Source: Argonema galeatum A003/A1
GTDB lineage: Bacteria > Cyanobacteriota > Cyanobacteriia > Cyanobacteriales > Aerosakkonemataceae
Length of the DNA: 63,292 bases
Direction of reading: 5' to 3'
Assembly: GCF_023333595.1 (NCBI RefSeq)
Contig: NZ_JAIQZM010000034.1
Span: 1-63,292, forward strand
The notes beneath the pieces are model-generated. The model did not search any database. It was not told where the DNA came from and saw only the letters and a list, made by a program, of their open reading frames with translations. Positions 55,993-63,292 of the stretch are shown here, piece by piece. Numbering within the stretch: position 1 is the first letter of the stretch; the number at the start of each line of letters is the position of its first letter. A program made the translations under genes and the position numbers.

Positions 55993-58116
55993 ATGATTTC
56001 GTCACCAGAATCTAGCACCCCTACATCCCTCAAATTCCGCCTCCGCACCGCCTTGGTGGTACCCTTTGTACTACAAATCGTCACTGCTGTTGGCTTGGTG
56101 GGCTATCTCTCATTCCACAACGGGCAAAAAGCCGTCAACGATTTAGTGGTGCGGTTGCAACAGGAAACTAGCTCTCGCATCAATCAGCACCTTGACACCT
56201 TATTAGCCACTCCTGCTCAAATCAACCAAATCAATGTGGATGACTATAAAACAGGAAATCTGAACTTGCTAGACTATGAGCGCACCTGGCGTCAGTTTTA
56301 CAGCCAAATGAAAACGTTCAAGAATTTGAATTACATAGGCTTTGGTCGTCCCCAAGGTAGTGAGTATGTCGGCGTCGGTCGCGAAGCAGATGGCAGATTG
56401 TACACAGCAATGATGCAATCTTCTTACAAGGGTCGATCCAAGCGATATGATCTCGATAGTCAGGGAAATCCTACCCGTGTTACCGAGGAGGAAGCCTTTG
56501 AATACGTAGACGATAGTGGATTTACCGAGCCAGTTAAAGCGGGTAAACCAGTCTGGGCTAAGATCGACTACTGGGCCGATAAACCAGATGTTGTGACAAT
56601 TAGCTGTAGCCATCCAGTATATGACAAAAGCGGCAACCTGGTGGGTGTGATCGGAACTGAGTTGTTTCTCCCACGCTTAAACACCTTCCTGCAAAATTTG
56701 AAGGTGAGTCCTTCGGGTAAAATTTTCATCTTGGAGCGGGATGGGTTGGTTGTGGCTACCTCCACCAGCGAAAAATCTTACCAGATAAAAGCAGGTAAAC
56801 CCGAACGCCTGAATGTAGTTGAACTTCAAGATCCTTTAATTCGAGCAACTGGTCAACATTTAATAGACCGTTTTGGTAACTTCCGCCAAATTAGAGACAC
56901 TCAGCAGATTAAATTCAACCTCAATAACAAACCCCAATTCGTTCAAGTTCTTCCGTGGCAGGATGAATTGGGTCTCAATTGGCTAATTGTGGTAGTCATT
57001 CCTGAATCGGATTTCATGGGAGAAATCAACAACAATACTCGCATCACAATGCTGCTGTGTTTGCTGGCGTTGGTAGTGGCGATTGCTGTAGGCATTCTTA
57101 CGGCTTCCTGGATTACTCGTCCCATAAACCTGATTGCCAAAGCGTCACATGAGATGGCAGAGGGGAATTTCAACCAGCGCGTTGCATCTAGCCAGATTAT
57201 TGAACTCTCAAAACTGGCAAACTCCTTCAACAATATGTCAGGGCAACTGAAAGACTCCTTCGATAAACTCAATTCCGTCATCGCACAAGCCAATCAAGTC
57301 AGCCTTCAAGTCACCGCCTCCACCAGCAAAATCGCTGATGCTGGCAAACAGCTACAAACCACAGCCCTCGAACAAGCCAGTTTCACTAATCAAGTGAATG
57401 ATACAGCCGATGCGATCGCCAACACTTCCGGGCAATTAGTCAAAACAATGGACAATGTAGCCCAACAAGCTACCGCCACCGCCACCGCCACCAGTAGCAG
57501 TCAACAGACTCTCACCCAAATGGCGGCAATGATGAGTCAACTGGCAACGGCGACCAACAGAATTTCTGCTTGGTTAAAAATGATCAATGAAAAAGCCAAT
57601 AACATCGGTAACGTTGTTAGCCAGATCGCCAAAGTAGCAGATCAAACTAATTTAATCTCGCTTAACGCCGCCATTGAAGCGGAAAAAGCTGGAGAGTATG
57701 GGGCGGGTTTTGTCATAGTTGCTAGAGAAGTGCGACGATTGGCAGATAACGCCGGTAATGCTTCTCAAGAAATTGAGCAAATGGTGGTAGAAATGCAATC
57801 TTCAGTTGCTCAGGGCGTCATGGAAATGGATAGTTTCAGCCACCAAGTAAAACATCACGTAGAAGTGGTTAGTGACATTAGCGAGCAAATTGCCCAGGTA
57901 ATTGAGCAAGTGCAGAGTTTGACACCGCAATTTGAACAAGTCAGCCACAGCGTCCAAGCACAATTTGAAGGAGCGCAACAAATCAGTCAAGCCATATCTC
58001 AATTAAGTAAAGCTTCCCAGCAAACTGTGGCATCCTTGCAAGATACTAACCAGGCGCTGGAGCAATTGAATGATACCGCACAAGTTCTCCAAAGCGTCGT
58101 CAAAACCAGTTTTTAA
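55993..58116 (+). CDS. Methyl-accepting chemotaxis protein with dCache sensor
   Basis: A 707-residue receptor. TM1 lies near residues 18-40, a dCache ligand domain spans about 45-345 (YKGRSKRYDLDSQGNPTR, PVYDKSGNLVGVIGTELFLPRLN), TM2 near 350-376, HAMP after TRPINLIAKASHEMAEGNF, then a long signalling domain with tip AKVADQTNLISLNAAIEAEKAGEYGAGF. The tip is EKAGEYG rather than VRAGEYG as in the receptors at 20-25 kb, so it belongs to another class and may signal to a different Che system. No adjacent che genes are seen. Confidence 0.93.
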   Translation: MISSPESSTPTSLKFRLRTALVVPFVLQIVTAVGLVGYLSFHNGQKAVNDLVVRLQQETSSRINQHLDTLLATPAQINQINVDDYKTGNLNLLDYERTWRQFYSQMKTFKNLNYIGFGRPQGSEYVGVGREADGRLYTAMMQSSYKGRSKRYDLDSQGNPTRVTEEEAFEYVDDSGFTEPVKAGKPVWAKIDYWADKPDVVTISCSHPVYDKSGNLVGVIGTELFLPRLNTFLQNLKVSPSGKIFILERDGLVVATSTSEKSYQIKAGKPERLNVVELQDPLIRATGQHLIDRFGNFRQIRDTQQIKFNLNNKPQFVQVLPWQDELGLNWLIVVVIPESDFMGEINNNTRITMLLCLLALVVAIAVGILTASWITRPINLIAKASHEMAEGNFNQRVASSQIIELSKLANSFNNMSGQLKDSFDKLNSVIAQANQVSLQVTASTSKIADAGKQLQTTALEQASFTNQVNDTADAIANTSGQLVKTMDNVAQQATATATATSSSQQTLTQMAAMMSQLATATNRISAWLKMINEKANNIGNVVSQIAKVADQTNLISLNAAIEAEKAGEYGAGFVIVAREVRRLADNAGNASQEIEQMVVEMQSSVAQGVMEMDSFSHQVKHHVEVVSDISEQIAQVIEQVQSLTPQFEQVSHSVQAQFEGAQQISQAISQLSKASQQTVASLQDTNQALEQLNDTAQVLQSVVKTSF

Positions 58117-58190
58117 TTGTATATAAATAATACCGTCCTTACAGGCCGGATGCTAAACTGAAACTGGAAACCTGCCAGTCCTATTTTAAA

Positions 58191-59495
58191 ATGACTGTAT
58201 TCCCCTCCCAAGAGCCAAAAACGATCGTCCGCCCGGTGCAATACCGGGATCTGGAAGCGCTTGACGAGATGTTTGTGGAGGCGTGTGAGGCTGAAGACCA
58301 CAGCTGCTCCGCTGACACAAAGAAGCAGCTTAAGCAGGTTCGTAACTGGTACTGGTTGATGAAGTTTTTGAGCTTCTTCCCTAACCCGTTCCGCTACAAG
58401 TTTTGCGCCTATGTGGCCCAGCAAGACCGGGAAGTTAGGGGGATGATTCAGATATCCCCGTTTAATCGCACGCGCAGCACCTGGCGAGTCGAAAAGGTGG
58501 TGGTTGACTCAGAAGCAGGTAGCCAAGGAATAGGCTCTCAACTTTTGCGCTATTGCTTCGAGACAATCTGGGAAGCACGCACTTGGTTGCTAGAAGTCAA
58601 TATCCACAACAAAACGACGCTGGCTTTGTATCGGCAAAATGGGTTTCAGCCTTTGGCCCAAATGACTTATTGGGCGATCGCACCGGAGATAATCAAAGAA
58701 CTGCAAGAGCGAGAACCAGATTTACCCAACCTGCTCCCAGTAAGTAATGCCGACGCCCAACTGCTATATCAACTAGATACAGCAGCTATGCCCCCCTTAG
58801 TGCGCCAAGTATTCGATCGCCACATCCAAGACTTCAAAACCAGCTTCTTCGCTGCTTTAATAGAAGGGATAAAACAGTGGTTCAACCAGACCGAAGTAGT
58901 AAGCGGTTATGTGTTTGAAACCCAGCGCAAAGCAGCGATCGGCTATTTTCAAATGCAACTGAGTCGCAACGGTTTAGTGCCCCACAAAGCCCAGTTGACG
59001 GTTCATCCAGCCTACACCTGGCTTTATCCCGAATTGCTGTCCCAAATGGCCCGCATTGCCCAAGATTTCCCGCCACAATCCTTACAATTAGCCTCTGCGG
59101 ACTACCAACCAGAACGAGAAGAGTATTTGGAGCAACTGGGTGCTGAGCGGGTGGAACATACCCTGCTAATGTCTCGTTCGGTTTGGCATAAATTGCGGGA
59201 ATCTAAGCTGGTATCCTTAGAAGGTCTGCCATTGTCTGAAGTACTTCAAGGTTTGCAGCGTTCTCGTCAACCAGTACCGGGACGGATGTCTTGGTTGCGA
59301 TCGCGACAGCTAGCAACACCGGAGTCGGCGAGAACCGATTTAGCACCCAATGTCTCAGGACAACCAGGGTCAAAATCAGAATCGTCCCCGGAAACAGCTT
59401 CCGGCGTCGCTTTCAAAGTATCGCGCCACGGTTCCTCTGGCAGCTCATCCCAGCAAGATGGTGCCGAGACTCAGCAGGAAAAACCTTCTTGCTAG
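58191..59495 (+). CDS. GNAT family N-acetyltransferase with long C-terminal extension
   Basis: A 434-residue protein. Residues about 1-165 are a GNAT domain (TWRVEKVVVDSEAGSQGIGSQLLRYCF with the acetyl-CoA loop, LALYRQNGFQP). Residues about 170-350 form a second, weaker GNAT-like half, and the last 80 residues are Ser/Pro/Gln-rich and disordered. It precedes ruvX in a same-strand run. The substrate is unknown. Confidence 0.82.
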   Translation: MTVFPSQEPKTIVRPVQYRDLEALDEMFVEACEAEDHSCSADTKKQLKQVRNWYWLMKFLSFFPNPFRYKFCAYVAQQDREVRGMIQISPFNRTRSTWRVEKVVVDSEAGSQGIGSQLLRYCFETIWEARTWLLEVNIHNKTTLALYRQNGFQPLAQMTYWAIAPEIIKELQEREPDLPNLLPVSNADAQLLYQLDTAAMPPLVRQVFDRHIQDFKTSFFAALIEGIKQWFNQTEVVSGYVFETQRKAAIGYFQMQLSRNGLVPHKAQLTVHPAYTWLYPELLSQMARIAQDFPPQSLQLASADYQPEREEYLEQLGAERVEHTLLMSRSVWHKLRESKLVSLEGLPLSEVLQGLQRSRQPVPGRMSWLRSRQLATPESARTDLAPNVSGQPGSKSESSPETASGVAFKVSRHGSSGSSSQQDGAETQQEKPSC

Positions 59496-59523
59496 CATCT
59501 GGATCTAAGTAGTCAACATAAAA

Positions 59524-60000
59524 ATGCCAGAAAGTCCAGAGTGTCCTTCTCCCCCTCCTCCACTTCCCCGCTCCCCCGCTCTTATTTCAGCACTGGGGTT
59601 GGATGTCGGTCGCAAGCGCGTTGGGGTAGCCGGATGCGATCGCACTGGTCTGATTGCCACAGGTCTAACCACCATCGAGCGCAAATCATTCGATCGGGAC
59701 ATGGAGCAGCTGAGTCAACTTGTCGCCGATCGACAAGTTGAACTCCTCGTCGTTGGTCTACCCTACTCCATGAACGGAACTTTAGGCCCTCAAGCCCGAC
59801 AAGTCCAGAAATTTGCCCAGCGGGTTAGCAAAGCCTTGCAGCTGCCCGTGGAGTATGTTGATGAACGACTGACTTCCTTTGAAGCCGAGGGACTGCTAAA
59901 AGACGCCAACAAATCGCCATCCCGGCATAAAAGTTCGGTTGATCGGATTGCTGCGGCCATAATTTTGCAACAATGGTTGGACGAGCGTCGCATACGGTAA
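59524..60000 (+). CDS. ruvX: Holliday junction resolvase-like protein RuvX (YqgF)
   Basis: A 158-residue RNase H-like protein: ALGLDVGRKRVGVAGCDRTG with the first catalytic Asp, VVGLPYSMNGTLGPQA, EYVDERLTSFEAEGLL and SVDRIAAAIILQQWL with the last Asp. YqgF-type enzymes process pre-16S rRNA and may resolve junctions. The N-terminus has a Pro/Ser-rich extension of about 20 residues. It heads the ruvX-DUF3727-mltG run. Confidence 0.93.
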   Translation: MPESPECPSPPPPLPRSPALISALGLDVGRKRVGVAGCDRTGLIATGLTTIERKSFDRDMEQLSQLVADRQVELLVVGLPYSMNGTLGPQARQVQKFAQRVSKALQLPVEYVDERLTSFEAEGLLKDANKSPSRHKSSVDRIAAAIILQQWLDERRIR

Positions 60001-60030
60001 TAGCACTCCCCTTGGTTGGAGCCTTGCAAT

Positions 60031-60597
60031 ATGTCTAAAAAGAAAGAAAATGAAGATTCTCAGAGTAAACCCGTCATCCTCAAAGATGAAGCGGGACTCG
60101 AACTAGCTTGTTACATCGAGCGATCGCTGGAAGTCGAAGATGAAGAATATGTTCTCTTGCTACCAGTTGACTCACCAGTCGAGATTTTTGCATGGAATGA
60201 AGACTCTGATGACGAGCAGGCGGCAACAGGCGTTGAAGATGACGAGACCGTTGACAAAATCTTTCCGGTTGCCCAAGCTGTTCTAGCAGAGCAAGACCTC
60301 ATACTCAAGCGCACCGCATTCTCCTTAACGGTTGCCGGTGAACTGCCAGAAGTAGACGAGGATGAAATACTCACTCTGGAATTCGAGGATGAGATCGCTC
60401 AGCAAGAGCCTGAAGAGTTACAGTTCCTGGCTAGTTTTTACCACGAGGAACAGGAATACGCTATTTACACGCCCCTCGCTCCACTACTTTTCTTTGGACG
60501 TCTTAACCAAGAGGGTCAACCGGAGTTACTTTCCCCAGAAGAATTTCAAAGGGTACAGCCTTTGCTTGAAGAACAATTGTTCGATGAACTCGAATAA
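60031..60597 (+). CDS. DUF3727 family protein
   Basis: A 188-residue very acidic cyanobacterial protein. The first part (VILKDEAGLELACYIERSLEVEDEEYVLLLPVD) is DUF1292-like and the second (EELQFLASFYHEEQEYAIYTPLAPLLFFGR) is the DUF3727 core. It lies between ruvX and mltG, as is usual in cyanobacteria. Function is unknown. ATG 60031 is preferred over 60016. Confidence 0.88.
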   Translation: MSKKKENEDSQSKPVILKDEAGLELACYIERSLEVEDEEYVLLLPVDSPVEIFAWNEDSDDEQAATGVEDDETVDKIFPVAQAVLAEQDLILKRTAFSLTVAGELPEVDEDEILTLEFEDEIAQQEPEELQFLASFYHEEQEYAIYTPLAPLLFFGRLNQEGQPELLSPEEFQRVQPLLEEQLFDELE

Positions 60598-60606
60598 GTT
60601 AAAGCT

Positions 60607-61701
60607 ATGCAACGCCTCTCCAAGTGGTTGTTTTATCTTGGCCTATTCCCGGTAACCCTGGGACTGTGTGCTTGGCAAGGCTGGTCTTGGTGGAGTTGGG
60701 CTTCTGCCCCGCCTCTAGCATCAGCAGCCACCACAGCATCGCCCGATGCTGAAAAAACGGTACAAATCCGAATTCCGCCAGGAACTTCGGCTTCCCAAAT
60801 TGGTCGGGATTTGGAGTCAGCTGGTTTAATTCGTTCTGCTGAAGCTTGGAATCTGTGGGCGCGTTGGTTGACGCTGCAAGACAAAGCGGGGTTCAAGGCA
60901 GGCACCTTCCAGTTATCGCCCACTCAGTCCCTGCCAGAAATAGCAGCGGAAATTACCAAAGGCAATGAAGTGCAGCGTAGCTTCACCATTCCCGAAGGGT
61001 GGTCGCTCAAGCAAATGGCAGCCTACTTTGAAGCTCAAGGCTTTTTCAAAGCTCAAGATTTTCTGGCAGCCACAAGCCAAATTCCCCGCGACCAATTTCC
61101 CTGGCTACCCAGCGGCATACCTCACCTGGAAGGGTTTTTGTACCCAGACACCTACCTGATAGCCGCTGGTGCTGTTACTCCTGAGAGCGTCATTAAACCG
61201 ATGCTGAAACGGTTTGAGGAACTAGCTCTCCCCGTATATCAAACCGATCCGCAAAAAAGCCAGATCGGCCTGGTTCAATGGGTCACTTTAGCCAGTATTG
61301 TGGAAAAAGAAGCGGTGGTTCCAGTGGAACGTCCCCGAATTGCAGGCGTATTTGTCCGGCGCTTGCGGCTGGGAATGAAACTTGAATCTGACCCAACGGT
61401 TGAATACGGATTGAATATTCAGCAGACGCCAGATCAACCTCTAACTTTGAACCAAGTCAGGATGCCGTCTCCCTATAACACCTATCTGAATCGAGGTCTG
61501 CCGCCCACCCCCATTGCCAGTCCCGGCTTGGCTAGCTTAAAAGCAACTCTCGATCCTGAAAACACTGAATATATCTTTTTTGTGGCTCGCTACGATGGCA
61601 CTCACGTCTTCAGCCGCACGCTGGCAGAACACGAAGCAGCAGTTGTAGCAATTCGCAAACAACGATCGGCCCGACGCCAAGCTACTTCTAAGCCCATCTA
61701 A
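60607..61701 (+). CDS. mltG: Endolytic murein transglycosylase MltG
   Basis: A 364-residue YceG/MltG protein with one N-terminal membrane anchor (about 8-30), a LysM-like region (VQIRIPPGTSASQIGRDLESAGLI) and the catalytic domain LASIVEKEAVVPVERPRIAGVFVRRLRLGMKLESDPTVEYG with the active Glu. It cuts nascent glycan strands and sets their length. It starts 9 bases after the DUF3727 stop, so the two share a transcript. Confidence 0.95.
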   Translation: MQRLSKWLFYLGLFPVTLGLCAWQGWSWWSWASAPPLASAATTASPDAEKTVQIRIPPGTSASQIGRDLESAGLIRSAEAWNLWARWLTLQDKAGFKAGTFQLSPTQSLPEIAAEITKGNEVQRSFTIPEGWSLKQMAAYFEAQGFFKAQDFLAATSQIPRDQFPWLPSGIPHLEGFLYPDTYLIAAGAVTPESVIKPMLKRFEELALPVYQTDPQKSQIGLVQWVTLASIVEKEAVVPVERPRIAGVFVRRLRLGMKLESDPTVEYGLNIQQTPDQPLTLNQVRMPSPYNTYLNRGLPPTPIASPGLASLKATLDPENTEYIFFVARYDGTHVFSRTLAEHEAAVVAIRKQRSARRQATSKPI

Positions 61702-61912
61702 TACCAAATCCGCTTCGATTACCCCCGTTATTCTTGGAGGGAGCGGGGGAGTGGGGGAATGGGGGAAAAGGAACAATATTGAGGCAGAAAAAGGGGGTAG
61801 CTAACCCGGATTTGGTATAAGCTGTAACGCATTTATTTGCACTGTTGTCGCAGGGGAGCCGGAGGTCCGGAAAAAATTTCAGATTGTAAATTTTTAATTT
61901 GCAATCTGAAAT
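61701..61912. repeat. Two inverted repeats between mltG and proB
   Basis: ATACCAAATCCG at 61701-61712 is the exact inverse of CGGATTTGGTAT at 61807-61818; the same word followed by a similar CGATTACCCCC phrase recurs at 63220. A second pair, ATTTCAGATTGTAAATT (61876-61892) and its complement (61896-61912, one mismatch), follows. The remaining sequence up to 62042 is open in frame with proB but AT-rich and unlike protein. Confidence 0.75.
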
Positions 61913-62042
61913 CTTAAATCTGAAATTCCTAAGCAGCCTTCCGCTTGAGAAGGTTTGGCGCTTTAAAATTTTGGATTGTCATTTTTATTGGTCATTAGAA
62001 CAAGGACAAATGACGAAGGACAATCTAAAATCTAAAATTGCT

Positions 62043-63155
62043 ATGTCTAAAACTATTGTCGTCAAAATTGGCACTTCCAGCCTGACCGATCCATCTACGG
62101 GTAACCTTGCCCTTTCCACGATCGCATCTCTAATTGAAACCCTCAGCTATCTCCGCACCTTGGGACACCGCGTAGTTCTGGTGTCATCGGGAGCGGTGGG
62201 CGTTGGCTGCGCTCGCCTGGGACTGCGGGAACGACCTCGCAGCATGGCCTTAAAGCAGGCTGTGGCAGCTGTGGGACAGGGACGCCTGATGCGGATTTAC
62301 GACGATTTGTTTACGTCCCTGCAACAGCCGATCGCGCAGGTATTGCTGACCCGCAGCGATTTGATGCAGCGCAGTCGCTATCTCAACGCTTACAATACTT
62401 TTCAAGAACTGCTGCGGCTGGAGGTTATACCAGTGGTGAACGAAAATGACACGGTGGCAGTCGAAGAGTTGAAGTTTGGCGATAACGATACCCTCTCTGC
62501 CAGAGTCGCCAGCTTGTTGGAGGCAGATTGGCTGTTTTTATTAACAGATGTCGATCGCCTTTACTCTGCCGATCCCCGCAGCAATCCCGATGCACAACCG
62601 ATTAATCTTGTCAAGCAAATTGACCAACTGGCAGAATTACAGGTACAAACAGGCTCTAGCGGCTCTCTTTGGGGTACTGGCGGCATGGTTACCAAAATCG
62701 CCGCAGCTCGGATTGCCACCGCTGCTGGCGTGCGAACCGTGATTACCGAAGGCAAGTCTCCCCGCAACATCGAAAAAATCTTGCAAGGAGAAGCAATAGG
62801 CACCCACTTTGAAGCTCAACCCCAGCCTAGCAATGCCCGCAAACGTTGGATTGCCCACGGTTTGATTCCCGTTGGCAAGCTTTACCTGGACATGGGGGCT
62901 GTAGCTGCGATCGCTCAGGCAGGGAAATCCCTCCTAGCGGCTGGGATTGCTGAAGTCAAAGGCGACTTCCATGCCTCAGATGCCGTAGAGTTATGCGACG
63001 CCACAGGTCGCGAAATCGCCAGGGGAATCGTGAACTATAGCAGCACTGAGCTAAAGAAGATTATAGGCCGTCAATCAGCCGAAATACCCGCGATTTTAGG
63101 TTATGTCGGTGCCGAAACAGTCGTCCATCGAGATAACCTTGTCTTAAGTTTGTAG
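62043..63155 (+). CDS. proB: Glutamate 5-kinase
   Basis: A 370-residue ProB, the first step of proline synthesis (glutamate to glutamyl 5-phosphate). The amino-acid kinase domain holds IVVKIGTSSLTDP, VVLVSSGAVGVGCARLGL, NENDTVAVEELKFGDND and GTGGMVTKIAAARIA; a C-terminal PUA domain begins near residue 280 (GKLYLDMGAVAAI). ATG 62043 gives the normal start; an upstream in-frame ATG at 61899 would add 48 residues that do not look like protein. Confidence 0.95.
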   Translation: MSKTIVVKIGTSSLTDPSTGNLALSTIASLIETLSYLRTLGHRVVLVSSGAVGVGCARLGLRERPRSMALKQAVAAVGQGRLMRIYDDLFTSLQQPIAQVLLTRSDLMQRSRYLNAYNTFQELLRLEVIPVVNENDTVAVEELKFGDNDTLSARVASLLEADWLFLLTDVDRLYSADPRSNPDAQPINLVKQIDQLAELQVQTGSSGSLWGTGGMVTKIAAARIATAAGVRTVITEGKSPRNIEKILQGEAIGTHFEAQPQPSNARKRWIAHGLIPVGKLYLDMGAVAAIAQAGKSLLAAGIAEVKGDFHASDAVELCDATGREIARGIVNYSSTELKKIIGRQSAEIPAILGYVGAETVVHRDNLVLSL

Positions 63156-63219
63156 GGCGTTCGCTCGATCGTGCCAAGTTCATTAGCATTCCGGCAGAAA
63201 ATCTAGGTTTTAGGGAATA

Positions 63220-63290
63220 ATACCAAATCCGCAACGATTACCCCCTTTATGTCTATAGGCTGTAGAGACGTTTCATGAAACGTCTCTACA
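63220..63290. repeat. Dispersed repeat and 30-bp perfect palindrome
   Basis: ATACCAAATCCG at 63220-63231 repeats the word found at 61701. TGTAGAGACGTTTCA (63261-63275) is followed directly by its complement to 63290; a sister palindrome lies at 17007-17034. It may end the proB transcript. Confidence 0.85.
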
Positions 63291-63292
63291 AT

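Noticed and set aside
61899..62042. 48-residue N-terminal extension of ProB
   Set aside because: The sequence is AT-rich and overlaps an inverted repeat; ProB of all lengths I know starts at the MSKTIVVKIG position.

Overview
The window is chromosomal DNA from a cyanobacterium. The evidence is a ChlB subunit of dark-operative protochlorophyllide reductase, many HIP1 octamers (GCGATCGC), cyanobacterial families such as DUF3181, DUF3727 and XisH/XisI, a BDLP1-type bacterial dynamin pair, and the ruvX-DUF3727-mltG-proB neighbourhood. The many dispersed palindromes, DUF29 paralogues, toxin-antitoxin pairs and TnpB-type insertion sequence suggest a large-genome filamentous lineage. I cannot name the genus from the sequence alone.

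Layout. 0.6-4.6 kb holds a cell-wall endopeptidase, a GT2 glycosyltransferase, an MFS transporter, tRNA-Arg(ACG) and moaC. 4.6-6.4 kb holds an AAA ATPase plus DUF4276 (TOPRIM-like) pair, preceded by a 17-codon ORF that looks like the tail of a type I specificity subunit; this is a candidate phage-defence pair. 6.5-11.3 kb holds small cyanobacterial proteins, murJ, sfsA, an RsbW-like kinase and a Uma2-type nuclease. 11.3-15.6 kb is a deoxypyrimidine module: thymidylate kinase, an unusual MtrA-like/ThyA fusion, dCMP deaminase, a membrane-tethered dCTP-deaminase-fold protein that lacks the deaminase Glu, and a nucleoside-deoxyribosyltransferase/DNPH1-like enzyme. 15.6-19.6 kb holds a CobO homologue with no Walker A motif, adenylate kinase, RNase PH, two tandem DUF29 genes and an LTXXQ protein. 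20-25 kb holds one intact chemoreceptor and a second that is broken by an IS605-type TnpA/TnpB element together with loss of its middle part. 25.1-26.7 kb is chlB.

26.7-38.4 kb is an accessory stretch: a BECR-like protein with a DUF2283-DUF2188 partner, two copies of a Panacea-type toxin-antitoxin locus (one with the antitoxin truncated), a TacA/TacT-type pair, a vMAP-type HTH protein, an O-methyltransferase, a LysR regulator, a lone Nif11 leader-like peptide and small sugar-related genes (gluconokinase, cupin isomerase, SemiSWEET). 39.6-49.3 kb is a dynamin island: two tandem BDLP1-like GTPases, a membrane protein, a nucleotidyltransferase, a third dynamin-like GTPase and two membrane-anchored proteins sharing a paired-cysteine motif. 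49.3-55.9 kb holds HicB, DUF29, xisI-xisH, acnB and a decayed zone of short antitoxin-like genes. 56-63.3 kb holds a large dCache chemoreceptor, a GNAT protein and ruvX, DUF3727, mltG and proB.

The strongest candidates for an undescribed system are the deoxypyrimidine module (11.3-15.6 kb) and the dynamin island (39.6-49.3 kb). Enzyme identities in the first are well supported by visible catalytic residues; the idea that either acts as one defence or stress system is inference. Start codons were chosen by eye from ribosome-binding sites and family N-termini.
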